From the NCBI GenBank assembly GCA_025506515.1, contig CM046454.1, positions 33,480,022 through 33,544,021 of the forward strand: 64,000 nt of DNA. Direction: 5' to 3'. Every line of letters starts with the position of its first letter. The stretch's first letter is position 1. Under the pieces are notes generated by a model that worked only from the letters and a program-made list of their open reading frames with translations, was not told the origin of the DNA and searched no databases. This DNA is from Flaveria trinervia. Its lineage: Eukaryota > Streptophyta > Magnoliopsida > Asterales > Asteraceae. Made by a program: the position numbers and the translations under genes. This document shows positions 11,865 through 22,802 of this stretch, one piece after another.

Positions 11865-11869
11865 TGATC

Positions 11870-12045
11870 TAATGTTGTGTGATAATTTTAGTAGAACTTG
11901 GATTAATGATGTGATACACGTGAATAACTTATGTGATATTCATATGTGATAAGTTGATAAATAATATTCAATTAATATCCGACCAATGGGTCAAACGGGT
12001 CAACTAGGTTAACCTAGGGTTGTTAAGTTTTTTTGTGTACACGTA
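11870..12045 (+). mobile_element. Plus-strand gypsy LTR, middle part
   Basis: Continuation of the LTR interrupted at 9832; the TSD copy TGATC at 11865-11869 marks the resumption. It ends where a copia-type LTR begins (TGTTGGACC at 12046). Confidence 0.5.
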
Positions 12046-12099
12046 TGTTGGACCAAAAGAACTAATGAGCCAAGATCAGAAAACCTCTAAGTCCCACAT

Positions 12100-12720
12100 G
12101 ATATCACAACAATTGCTGAAGGCTTCATCAGCAGTTCAACAAGTGCTGAAGACTTCAACAGCTGAAAATCAAGTACTGAAGACTTCAACAGCTGAAGACT
12201 AAAGTGCTGAAGCTCAACGGCTGAAGAACACAAGTGCTGAAGCTGAAGACTAAAGTGCTGAAGTCCAACAGCTGAAGAACACAAGTGCTGAAGCTAAAGA
12301 CCAAAGTACTGAAGGTCAACAGCTGAAGAATACAAGTGCTGAAGCTGAAGACCAAAGTACTGAAGTTCAACAGCTGAAGAGTCCACAAGTGCTAAAGATC
12401 AACAACTGATGTACAAAGACTGAAGACATCAGCTGACTGAAGTCATCAGCTGATGAAACGTCTGAAGTTCAAGTCTGAAGACCAAGTGCTGAAGTTTTAG
12501 TAGTTGTCATAACAGCTGAAGAGTACTTCTTCAGTAGTTGTGTTTATCAGTAGTTTTATGTTTTTACTTTCAGTAGTTTTGTAAAACGACTGAAGAGCTT
12601 GTTCTTCAGTCGTTGTAGTTTCAGTAGTTTCTTATCAGTAGTTTTGTAATAAGTAAACACTTAGCTTCTTGTAAGAAGATGTCAGCTGCTTGACATCTTC
12701 AGTAGTTTTAGTGTTTTAGT
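12100..12720. repeat. GCTGAAG / CAGCTG word cluster
   Basis: Irregularly spaced copies of AAGTGCTGAAG, CAACAGCTGAAGA and, further along, CTTCAGTAGTTGT. The second half uses the reverse-complement sense, so the cluster as a whole is loosely palindromic. It lies in U3, just upstream of TATA. Confidence 0.9.
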
Positions 12721-12781
12721 AGTTTGTTAAATAACGGTTAGATGTCACTATCAAGTGACATCAGCCTACGTCATCTTTCCT

Positions 12782-12788
12782 TATATAA
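12782..12788 (+). promoter_or_regulatory. TATA box of the GCTGAAG LTR
   Basis: TATATAA within CCTTATATAAGGAAG, 60 bp after the word cluster; about 260 bp remain to the LTR end, a normal R-U5 length. Confidence 0.55.
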
Positions 12789-13050
12789 GGAAGAATGACC
12801 TAAATTGTAATTTTGCGAAAGCCATGCCAAAGCGTGTGATTGAATGAAATATTCCTTTTGCAGAAACTTTCTCTCTCTATAACTAATTCTGTTCATTGCT
12901 ATATCTTTGGTATTCTTGCTCGAATTGTGCTAGTTGGTACTCTATTCCGCTGCTGAAATCATTCGAATCGATCAAACTAGATGTTGAGATCCTATCAACA
13001 TACCTATGTACTTGTGTGTTCTAGTTAACCTTTGAAGGGTTGTTTTTGCA

Positions 13051-13609
13051 CCCATCATTAGTTATCTTTTGTCTTTCTCTTTGCACACCATGTAAGTTCA
13101 TGCCCTTTTATTTTATAACATTTCTTTTGGGGAGGTAGCATACTTGTACTCAAACAATATTTTATTATTGTAAGTTTTGTATGTTTTTAACATAGTGTAT
13201 TATACCTTGAACGTCCTCACACTTTCGGATTGTTAATAATGGTAACTAGCGATGAATCTTGGGTAGTACTACTGGGTTTGACAAAGCCCACCTGTGCAAC
13301 TCGAGGTCATACGTGTGCAATATTTTCCTAAACACAAACATTCGTCACGACCTGGTAAGTTGTGGCGGGAGGCAACAAACACAACACAATCAGCTTCGAT
13401 CGTGCAATCACTATTGTTATTACTTGTATTGATATACTTGGTGTTTGTCTTATTTACAAAACGATTCCACATGGTTTTAAATTATGAACTTTGGTTGGTT
13501 ATTTTAAATGTGGCATATAGTGTTTTTCTGAGTAACTAGTGACTGTGATCGTAGTTTGTTCCCATGCCTCGCGGGTAAAACTCCGCACGTGGAATTTGAG
13601 GGTGTGACA
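13051..13609 (+). mobile_element. Plus-strand gypsy LTR, terminal part
   Basis: Ends CCGCACGTGGAATTTGAGGGTGTGACA, a canonical gypsy LTR terminus. No primer-binding site follows, so this is a solo LTR or the 3' LTR of something lost. Total LTR without the two nested pieces is about 2.1 kb. Confidence 0.6.
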
Positions 13610-14145
13610 TTGTAATGCTTGAACTAGATCAAATTCAAATTATATGTGTGTTTTATCAAAATCACAAAGGGAAGGGGGTTTGGATTGGTTTTGGCCGTAA
13701 CGGGGTGCGGGAGGAGGATTAGGGTTTGATTTTGTTTAAATATGGTAACTTTTAGTTTCATCCTAATTACAAATTAAACCCCATTGTTTATATTTTCATA
13801 AAACTAACCTTTTAACACTTTTTAAAAGGTTTTAAATAAATAATACAAACATTATAAATAAATAATAATAATCATATACATTATCAATTAATCATAAAAT
13901 ACATGAACTAAATATTACACATAGTCACGTTACGAGATAGAATTCCCGAATAATACTTAAAATTCACAAATCACAAAACCACCACTAATAATCAATATTA
14001 TTAATTAGATTATTATTTGTTTATCATAGATAACTATTATTAAGTCACCAAGATTCAATGACAACTAGTGTGTGCTCATGATACACGTATGCAAGACTTA
14101 ACGGAACTACCGAAGTTTGGTAATGGAAAATTACCGGATGTCACA
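13610..14145 (-). mobile_element. Minus-strand gypsy LTR fragment, inverted relative of 8491-
   Basis: On the minus strand it starts TGTGACATCCGG at 14145 and matches the LTR at 8491 over several hundred bases (CTATGATAAACAAATAATAATC; TAACGTGAC; AAAAAGTGTTAAAA). It is cut at 13610 where the plus-strand LTR ends. A purine-rich AGGGGAATGG at 14146-14156 (minus) sits where a polypurine tract belongs. Confidence 0.65.
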
Positions 14146-14403
14146 CCATTCCCCTAGGCGAGGGGCAAGATATATAAACGGGTTGGGGGACCATGTGAGA
14201 CTCCAAGTTTTAGAAAATTACATGTATTCTTTTGAAGATCTTATAAAAAGTTGTTAAGTTTTTCGAAGTTGTATAAGTAAAAAAAATAAAAATTTTGCAA
14301 GGTTAAGTAGATAGAGGAGGAGGTTTGTTTCTATTTTTCACCTTCTACTTCTATTATTATATAATTTATTTCTTGCATTGAAATATTTTATGTGGGTTTT
14401 TAT
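14146..14403. other. Unassigned flank left of element 1
   Basis: AT-rich DNA without an ORF. It was contiguous with 41579 onward before element 1 inserted, as shown by the shared TSD ACATC. Apart from the polypurine-like start nothing is recognised. Confidence 0.6.
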
Positions 14404-14408
14404 ACATC

Positions 14409-14926
14409 TTTTGGTCCATTTGATCGATTTGCAGTACAAATGAGTTGTTGAATCGTTCAATATCAAATATAGACAATAGACAAGAAGAATAATGAAGATT
14501 GAGAACAATAACAATTCAATCAAAGTAAGACAATGATGATCAATATATTCAATAACAACAAAGCACAATGATATTTCTGTGAATTACTGCTTACAAATAT
14601 GACTTGCAACAAGGATAAATGATTAGGGTTTTGCAAGATTGATTCATAATGAAAATGATAATAACTATATGTAGCAGTCTTAGTTTCGCAGATAGTTTCA
14701 CTGGCAGTGAAACTATTCTACTGAAACTGTAGATTCGCCCGACAGAAACAACGGGTTCACCGAGAAAACTAAACAACTGACTGTGAGTGAAACTATGCTC
14801 ACAGTTTCTCTGGACTGCAAAACAAAATAAATCTAACTAGATACAAAAGTAAGCTAACATAAGACCTATTACCAGGAAATACAAACAATCTAATCTAAGG
14901 TGAGTCCAACCTATCCATGATCTTCA
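14409..14926 (-). repeat. 3' LTR of element 1
   Basis: On the minus strand runs from TGAAGATCATGG to ...ATGGACCAAAA. It pairs with 41029-41573. GTTTCGC words around 14680-14810 are eroded to GTTTCAC/GTTTCTC. A TATA-like ATATGTAG remains at about 14668. Confidence 0.9.
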
Positions 14927-14944
14927 ATACTCTCCCTAGGTTGG
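14927..14944 (-). other. 3' polypurine tract of element 1
   Basis: Minus strand CCAACCTAGGGAGAGTAT directly precedes the LTR start TGAAGATC; element 2 has the same box with five G residues. Confidence 0.8.
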
Positions 14945-15019
14945 AACTCACCGCTTTCAATTGTATTGATTTGTCTTGTTAGCTCCAGTCTCCCGAGCTA
15001 CCTTTGATCTGAACTCTTC

Positions 15020-17510
15020 ATTTCTTGCAGTAACGTCCTTAGGGGCTTAAGCAAATGATTCACCTTGGTCTCTTCCTGCTTCATTAGCCCATTCTGGAAG
15101 AGCAATAGCCTGCTCAAACTGTCTAGTTAAATCTTGTATGTCCATATTTAGATCATCTTTGGCCCTCACTCTCTCTACAAGCCTCTTCACCTCTACCCTC
15201 ACACCTCTGATCTTATTTGCCATAGTCATAAACAGACTGACTTCCTTCCTTGTCTCATCATGCGCACCTGCTTTAATATGATTTTTGCACAGAACCAGCA
15301 TGTCTTCATCACAAAAGCTAAAAAGCTACATTGGACCAAATACTTTGAATTCACCCCCGTGTTGTTATCATCAAACAACTTCTCAAAATTTTGTAGTTGT
15401 TGGGGATGGTGATCTGACAATCTGACCCTATTCACGATCTTTGGGGGTTTCACGCTTAGAACAATCTTTCCCTTTCTAATCTCCCAATCCTTGTCCTTCT
15501 TCTATCGTCTTCTCTCCTCCTTCATAAATCAAAAGGACTCAAAATTGCCATTTAAGCCATCTTTTATCTCCTTCTCCAATAATGAGGCTCTTTCACTAAG
15601 ATGGGCATTCAGTAACGGTAGAGCTGCCAACCTCCTCAAATCCCATTTTGGCAACGTCTTGAATGCCTTCCTCTTGTGCATGCATGAAAGACCACCCCAT
15701 CTCCTCTTGATCATGAACATCTTAAGGCCAGGGTTATAACACCAGCTAATGATTCACTTGTCAGCCTCGTTTTTGCTCAACCCTTCCAAGTTTTGGAATA
15801 GGGGAGTCAGTTCTTCAGGCTCCTTCTCTTTTATAAACCATTCCTCTTTATCCATCTCAAAAACATCTCCATGTAAGTCTCCCTTTTTGGCTACAAATAC
15901 CAGTGGCCTCTTATCAACCTCATAAAACTCTGGTTCAGAATCATAGTCAACCAGATGTTCCTCATCTTCCTCTTCATCGATTAGCCTTTTGCCTTTTTCA
16001 GCTCCCCTTCAACTGATTTCACCCTCACTACCTCCTCACCAACTAAATCCTTGTCTATATCAAACCCCATATTGACAAACCCGGCTTCCATTATCTCCTC
16101 CACGTTCTACATAGATTCATTCTCCTTCTTTACTCAAGAGCCTCCTACACCTTTAGTCGCTGCACGAGATGTGCCCACTCCTGCCCTAGAGGATGTACCC
16201 GAATTCATAAATGGGTATTTCGAAATGTTAGTTAAATCATCTAACTCAGATTGACTTAGTTGATTGGGCAGGCCGGCAGTAGCTTTTAACTCATTTATCT
16301 GCTCAAACAGCTTCTTTATCAACAAGCTTTGATCCATCAACATCTTCTTCATCCCTTCAATCACCTCATCCTTTTGAATCTCTTGTATCTCTTGATTAGA
16401 GAGTTTTGTCTTCATCATGCTCAGTTCATTAGCAAGAGGGCTTTTGAGGTTTCGAATCGCATCCTCATCTAATCCACCTCTTTTTTCTCTCCTTGATTTT
16501 GTAAATGCTTGGTGTCTTTGTTTGGTTCTCCTTTCAGACTCTCCTACATCAGCTTTCTTTTTTGACCTTCTCTCTTTCTCAACCCTTATCTCCTCAACCC
16601 TTTCATTCACCTCCTCTTCGAAGTCATAATCCTTTTCCTTCAAATATCTTTTCCTTTTCTTAGCAGCATCTGTCTGTTGTGCCCGTGTCTCCTCAGCTCT
16701 CTTATTTTCCGACTCATCCACCCTCCTAATATAATTCCATCTTTTAGGTGGATACATGTTTTCCCATAGATGGGTGATTTTTCCACTGAAGTCATGATAG
16801 ATGGCATAGCAATCTCCGGTGTTCATCTGCATCAACCTTTTAACCTTCCCGTGTCTTGGCACATTAGGAATTAGATCATCAAAGATCATTTGTAGAAATC
16901 TAGGAAACAACAGCCACCTATCCTTCTTCAGTGCCATTACATTTTCTGCCATACATGCAAATATCAGCCTAGCAATGTTTGCTTTCTCTCCTTTATAGCA
17001 TAACACCATGGCTTTTGCCCAGTCTACATTCAGCCCATTTGATCCACCTTTATGGTGATCTAAACACATAATAAAGATGTGGGCTATATATCTCCATTCC
17101 TTTGAAAGGAAGGACTTCTTGATCTCATTTCATGTGACAAAGGCTGGTCCCTCATGTCCCATACTCCTAAATGCCGCAAACACCTCCGCATCAGTCATAG
17201 AAACATCTCTCCTGAATCTTCGTCTAGTATTAGGATCCTCGAGACTGTCTCAGCTGTAATAGACACCTCATTCTCCAAAACTTTAGCAGTAATCCTCTGT
17301 GTGTTTCCTCTCGTATCATACTCAGATGATCTCAATCTTTTATGTGAAGATCATAGATGGTAGTAGTATGAGGGATACCATAAGCAATAGGAGATATTTG
17401 CAACCAGCAAATGCAGTCTCTAAAGCCGCTTCTTTAGGATGTGTATCGTTTAAGATGGTTGTGATTTTGTTTCTCTTATCAAATTTTAGATTTGCTTTAA
17501 ACCTGAAAAA
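15020..17510 (-). pseudogene. ORF3 of element 1 (extra SIRE-type ORF), broken
   Basis: Third coding region between pol and the 3' LTR; function unknown. The N-terminal part is decayed near 17510, where the start reads AAAGCAAAT instead of the ATGGCGAAT of element 2. An open stretch of 311 codons (17069-16134) carries the conserved block MCLDHHKGGSNGLNVDWAKA, FACMAENVMAL and PRFLQMIFDDLIP, then a charged region (KERRSKKKADVGESERR), a predicted coiled coil (IQKDEVIEGMKKMLMDQ) and NELKATAGLPNQLSQSELDD. The acidic linker and the C-terminal domain (around 15300-15770: WDLRRLAALPLLNAHLSERA) follow in other frames. It is close to ORF3 of element 2 and distantly homologous to that of element S. No signal peptide or membrane segment is seen, so I do not call it an envelope gene. 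Confidence 0.82.
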
Positions 17511-17559
17511 CAAATGTAATGCATTAGAATTAAGGATTGAATGCTAATGTGAAATAAAG

Positions 17560-18260
17560 ATAAGAAAAGAATGAAGAATAAAAATAAATAAATTAAATTC
17601 GCTGGCAAAAACTATAGTTTCACAGAATGAGTTTTAGTTTTGGCAGTCGAAAGTATATAGTTTAGCCAGCAAGAGCACATTAGTTTTGGCAAGACAATGA
17701 AGTTGATTCGACAAGTCGAAACTATAACTTTGGCACAGCGAAACTATTAAGTTCGCTCGGATAGCGTAACCTCACAATTTCGCTAAAAAATCATGAACTT
17801 TTGTTTAGTTTCGCTAGAATATTGGTACTTTCGCAGTAAGAACTACGAAGCTACCGAAGAGTCTCGATCGAATAGACCCACAATGTTGCAGGATTAATGA
17901 GATTAAGTTATGGTTCTGAGTTCAAAACTCACTTGCGAGCAAGAAACAACAGTCAATCGATAACAAAATCACAGAATGTCAAGATCGCACAAGGAGGCCA
18001 CGGAACAACCCTAACAAGGCTAAACATTCGATTGTGCGAAAATGAGAAAGTAATTTCGCAAAATGAGTTAAATAGCAAACAGTTTCGCAAACAGGGAAAC
18101 TGGAGTTTGTCGGGCGAAGCTACAATTTCTCCAGGCGAAACTCTTGTCGAAATTGACTTCACACAGAGTAAGAGTACTGAGAGAAACTGCAATTTCGCAC
18201 TGCAAAACTATTTCCGAAAGTATAATTTCACTGAACATAAAAAGATTTTTAGAAAAAATA
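17560..18260 (-). promoter_or_regulatory. GTTTCGC word region in front of ORF3 (element 1)
   Basis: Dense GTTTCGC/GCGAAAC and near variants on both strands, the same words as in this element's LTR and leader. The sequence GAGTTAAATAGCAAACAGTTTCGC at about 18065 corresponds to GACTTATATAGCAAATAGTTTCGC in element 2, so the TATA box here has decayed to TTAAATA. Promoter function is inferred. Confidence 0.5.
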
Positions 18261-18269
18261 TTATAATTA

Positions 18270-19233
18270 TTATATTATACTTTATTAACACCGAGAACTG
18301 AATCAATCATGAGATCACATCTTGAGGATATACTTTAGCACAAAGATGAATTTAATCATCGACAAGCAATGAGATCACACTGATAACTGAATCAAAACAC
18401 GGTCTTTGAATGAATTTGAAATTCTCAAACATATCAGTAATGATTGCCGATATGTTTGTCCACTTAAAGCCATGTGCTATCTTTTTCAACAAGCAGTAGA
18501 TGATTCGTTAAGGTTCGATTAAATGCTTTAGAATGCTAGGACCCCATAATCATTTGGCAAAAACCCTCACCCAACCTCAGGATTTCTTGAATTTTGTAAC
18601 GATCTTTGTAAAGCAAGGCTTGTGCATTAGTGTGCCAGTGATTATCAACAGAATATTGCAATCAGTGATGAATTCATCATTTAGATGATTTGACACTACT
18701 TAGACCAAGATGGTGAGAGCTCCAGGTCTATACTCACGTATAACAAAAGAGATTACCATTTAATCATGTGCCGATGAGAGCTCTAGGTCATTACTATCGT
18801 ACAGAGGAGATTAGCACAAACACAAGACACATAAATACACCAATAATGGCTCAAATATATGGCTAATATAACATGTATTATGGTGTATGAAAGATCAATT
18901 CTCAATTCAATTTTTGTCGAGACTCAATTTTTATGCAAGCCAAAATGATTGCGTAAATCCAGACGTCCTTAAGCATATATTTTAATTTAAATCATTATGT
19001 TACTGCCTACTTTATTCTTTAGGCTAAGTCTACCAAGCATATCATTAAAGAATCTGTTTGTTTTTCTATTATTTGCAATTAAAAATAAGACGTAAATCAG
19101 ATAACAACATCAGTACTATCATTTCTCATTTTAAACACCAGTCATACAGAAACAAGCATATCCAGAAGATATACAATCATTTCCCGTCATCTCGACTCAA
19201 GTTCCCAAATCTCTTTTCATTTTTAATTACTTA
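18270..19233 (-). other. Non-coding stretch between pol and ORF3 (element 1)
   Basis: No sustained ORF. It contains two copies of a small stem-loop (18719-18751, 18779-18809) and is clearly alignable with 55010-55978 of element 2 (for example GGATTTCTTGAATT, TGATTATCAACAGAATATT, AATGATTG-GTAAATCCAGAC). Conservation of a non-coding segment in two copies of the family. Confidence 0.75.
18719..18809 (-). repeat. Paired stem-loop repeats, element 1
   Basis: Two copies, on the coding strand: TATAC-GTGA-GTATA and TAC-GATA-GTA, each between a CTCTGT-like left arm and GACCTGGAGCTCTCA-like right arm. Equivalent to the repeats at 55459-55590 and 30973-31078. Confidence 0.75.
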
Positions 19234-19247
19234 CTCTCCCCCTAAAT
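19234..19247 (-). other. Internal polypurine-like tract, element 1
   Basis: Minus strand AATTTAGGGGGAGAG lies about 150 bp downstream of the end of RNase H. The same box occurs at this position in elements S and 2. Confidence 0.7.
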
Positions 19248-19388
19248 TTCTACACCTAAGAAAGATGTGGAAATTTATTATTACTATTATTTTATTTTTT
19301 TATATTAAGAAACCAACAAGTTTAAAGAAAAAGAGTTTGAAAAGATATTAGCCCTAGCATAGAGATCAATTCATAAAAGCGAGGTTTA

Positions 19389-20790
19389 TCAAATGTTTTT
19401 GTGAAAAGATCTGCCTTTGATTTTTTGTGTCAACGGGAATAATATCAATAAAACTCTTTTCCTAAGCATCACAGATTGCATGAATCTGTGTTTCAATGTG
19501 CTTGGTTCAAGAATGATGAATAGGATTCTTAGCAATCCCAATGGCTGCTTTGTTGTCACAAAACAACGATGTATGGAGAAAGTTGATTCCATGGTCAATC
19601 ATCTGGTGTTGTATCCAAAGAACTTGTGAACAGCAACTAGAGGCAGCAATGTATTCTGCTTCTCCTATAGAGAGGAAAGCAGTGGTCTGTTTCTTGCTTT
19701 GCCATGAAACAAGACAATTACCCAGGTATTGACATCCTCTAGTGACAGATTTTCTGCTTAACCTGTAACCATTAGAATCACTATGAGAATAAGCATGTAA
19801 ATCAAAGTTCCCACCATAGGGATACCAATGACCTAAACGAGAAGAGCCTTTAAGTTAACGAAAAATTCTTTTTACGGCCTTTTCATAAGACTCTTTCAGG
19901 GCAGATTAGTATCGACCACAATATCCTACAGCAATAGTGATGTTGGGACGACTTGCTATAAGATACATAAGGGAACCGATCATAGATCTGTAGAGATGAG
20001 GATCAATAGGTTTCCTGTTCTCGTTAGGAGTGAGGCATGTTTGAGCAATAAAAGGAGTCATTTGAGGAGAAGCGTCATCCATCTTGAATTTCTTCAAAAT
20101 CTCTTTAACATACTTCTCCTGATGAATAAGAATACCCTCTGGCTTTTGTTCCACTTGTAATCCAAGAAAAAGCACATCTCCCCCATCATGCTCATTTCAA
20201 AGCAACTATGCATCACCTCCTCGAACTCCCGACACAATTGTGAATTGGTGGAGCCAAAAATATTATCATCAACATAAACTTGGACAATCAACCTTTCACC
20301 ATTCACTTCCCTCTTGAATAGAGTCATATCAATGGTGCCACGAGATAAACCATTGCTTAAGATATATTGAGTTAGGATCTCATACCAGATTCGAGGTGCC
20401 TGATGAAGACCATAAAGAGACTTGTCAAGCTTATAAACTTTGTCGGGAAATCGAGATCCTTACAACCTGGTGGTTGACACACATATATCTCCTCATCAAT
20501 GTCCCGATAAAGGAAAGCACATTTGACATCCATTTGATAGAACTTGAATTCTTTATGAGTAGCATGAACCAAAAAAATTCTTATTCCTTCGAGACAGGTG
20601 ACAAAAGCAAAAACTTCAGTATAGTCAATCCCTTCTTCTTGAGCAAATCCTTGCACCAACAATCTTGATTTGTTCTGCACCACAATGCCATGATCATCGG
20701 ATTTATTCTTAAAAAACCATTTCGTGCCAATTGGGCATTTACTTGGTTGAAGATCAACTAGAGTCCACACTTTGAGTTTTCTGAATTGTT
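19389..20790 (-). pseudogene. pol: Copia reverse transcriptase and RNase H, element 1
   Basis: RT_2 family. The N-terminal part (20770-20372) has GTKWFFKNKSDDHGIV, LLVQGFAQEEGIDYTEVF and FKFYQMDVKCAFLYRDIDEE. The catalytic YVDD is in QVYVDDNIFGSTNSQL (about 20280). FLGLQVEQKPEGILIHQEKY and SLMYLIASRPNI follow at 20175-19906. RNase H (19870-19400) shows GEAEYIAASSCCSQ, LFCDNKAAIGIAKNP and TKHIETQIHA. Several frameshifts and stops separate the pieces. Confidence 0.9.
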
Positions 20791-21080
20791 AAAGCTCTAA
20801 TTGTATCGATTCAACCCAACAAGGATCCTGGAGAGCTTTATGAACATTTTTTAGAACAATTTAATAAATAAAACAAGAGAAGAGACAAATGTTAATCAAA
20901 CCAGATTGACTCCACGTCCGTACTCATCTGTGATAGATCCGATGATATTATCATGAGGATGATCTTTCAATGTTTTGAAATTAGTGGGTATAGGCAGGTC
21001 GTTAGGAGATCTTTGGCTGATAGATTGTGGATGGGTAGATGAAGGTGAGAGGGATGGTACAGGCTATGGTGAGGTAGATG

Positions 21081-22273
21081 TTAGTGATGAAGGGATGTCG
21101 AAACAGGTGGAGGTGACAGATCAAATGATGATGAAGACGATGAAATATCAACAAAAGTTGCATCTTTTGTTGAGGAGATGGAATGGGCTTGAGGAATAAC
21201 GGATAATGGAGATGAAGGAATGATATTTGTTTGAACATTTGAGATGGATGCATCATCATCGAAGACAGGAAGATTGAAGGAGTTAAACACAATATTGGAG
21301 TCAAAGAACCATGTTGGTTCAGATCGAACATCGGACGAATTAGATTCCCGCCAATCAAGATAGAATGACTCTTGAACAATACATTTTCTCTTGTTATATA
21401 CCCTATAAACCTTTTGAGAAAAGGAATAACCAACGAAATAACACTCATCAGACATGGCATCGAATTTCGTCTTCTGTGATTGAGTATTCAATAGAGTGCA
21501 AGAGCAACCAAATGGTTGAAAGAAGTGAATTAAAGGCTTCCGTTTATAAAAAAGTTCATAAGGAGTCTTCATTTTTCCTTGACTATCAACACCCTGCCTA
21601 GATTGTATGATGCACAGTTTACCACTTCTACACAAAAGATAATGGGTAAAGAGGATTCAATCGGCATCATACAAGCGGCTTCAATACGGGTGCGATTCTT
21701 TCATTCAGCTACTTCGTTCTGTTGAGGTGTCCTTGCAGCACTAAATTGTCTTATAATTCCCTTTGCAGCACAGAACGAATCAAGACTCTGATTTTTGAAT
21801 TCAGTACCGTTGTCACTTCTCATGGCCAAGACCTTTCTCTTGCTTATCCTCTCGATTGGAAGTATTAACTTCTGCAACTCCTCAGCAACCTCTCCCTTGT
21901 GGGCTAGAAATCTTACCCAAGAATATCTTGAGAAATCTTCTGTTACAACAAGACAGAAAGATTTTTTAGACATTGATTTAACACTGATTGGGCCAAACAA
22001 ATCAGTATGTAACAACTCGAGAGGGCCAGGTATGCTAACTTCAAGTTTTGGCTTATGTGGTTTCTTATGTTGTTTGCCCTTAGCACACGCCATACATTTT
22101 TCGTTCACAGAGAAATCTTTTAAAGGAAGTCCTCTAACGAGATTATTTTTGACTAATTTTTTTATAATTTTAAAGTTAACGTGACCCAATATGCGATGCC
22201 ATAACAGAGACTCAAAAGTGGAAGCTTTGGAAAGAAGACAGGTGGCTGTATACTTTGACTCCCTTGAACCCAT
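21081..22273 (-). pseudogene. pol: Copia integrase, element 1
   Basis: The gag-pre-integrase zinc domain (LLWHRILGHVNF... CMACAKGKQHKKPHK) leads into the DDE core: HTDLFGPISVKSM, TEDFSRYSWVRFLAHKGEV, RSDNGTEFKNQSLD, and ARTPQQNEVAE with the third-acid region. The core is open for 190 codons (22273-21701). The C-terminal part (21635-21081) follows in another frame with TPYELFYKRKPLIHFFQPFGC and KCIVQESFYL. Inserts the cDNA copy into host DNA. Catalytic residues appear intact. Confidence 0.92.
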
Positions 22274-22760
22274 ATCAAGAAGTTATGTATCATGCTTTCG
22301 TGGAGCACGCATAAGTACCATTCTTCTGGAATATCAATCTCAAATTTGAAAAAGAGACACTCATCGGATATAAACAAGACTAGAATGTCATTATCGCAGA
22401 TTTGAGAGACACTCAACAGATTAAACACAAGATCAAGTACATAATTAGCTTTCTCCAAAGTTAGAGAGCCATTAGAAACTTCTCCTTGACCGATCATCTT
22501 TCCACATTATTTATCACCAGCAAAAGCTACATAACCTCCATTTATAATACGATAATTGGTCAACAAATCTTTGAGCCCCGTCATCTGCCTAGAGCATCCA
22601 ATATCCACATGCCATACACTGTTTACAACCTTAGTGGATGGCTCCTGCAACAATATAAAGAACATGTTAACAAGAGGAGATAGGAACCCAAGTTTGAATA
22701 ACTTTGGTTTTAGGAGAGACAGCTTTCTTACAAAAGATATTATTAACTAATTTTGTCATT
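22274..22760 (-). pseudogene. pro: Copia protease, element 1
   Basis: Decayed aspartic protease. On the minus strand the region just above 22500 reads GCSRQMTGLKDLLTNYRI and GYVAFAGDK, and 22497 onward reads GQGEVSNGSLTLEKANYVLDLV...NLLSVSQICD, the standard copia protease-to-pre-integrase order. The catalytic DSG appears changed to DIG (WHVDIGCS). It directly abuts the insertion point of element S. Confidence 0.75.
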
Positions 22761-22802
22761 TTATTTCCAAAAGAATTCCTATTGACATGACAATGATATA
22801 GT

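Larger units (their letters stand above)
12046..13050 (+). mobile_element. Copia-type LTR rich in GCTGAAG words
   Basis: Starts TGTTGGACC and ends ...GTTTTTGCA, the TG...CA form of a SIRE-like LTR, about 1 kb. A dense cluster of GCTGAAG/CAGCTGAAG words (about 12100-12720) precedes a TATA box (12782), and a C/T-rich downstream region follows. No target-site duplication is visible (ACGTA left, CCCAT right), so the borders are tentative. Confidence 0.6.

Noticed and set aside
12020..12388. ORFs with repeated LKTSTAE or FSLQLQHLC peptides
   Set aside because: By-product of the GCTGAAG cluster in a non-coding LTR.
12046..13050. Target-site duplication for the GCTGAAG LTR
   Set aside because: Neither ACGTA/CCCAT nor shifted borders match; the borders stay tentative.
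13269..13539. Overlapping ORFs on both strands near 13.3-13.5 kb
   Set aside because: Inside the terminal part of a gypsy LTR; no domain seen and neither starts in a plausible context.
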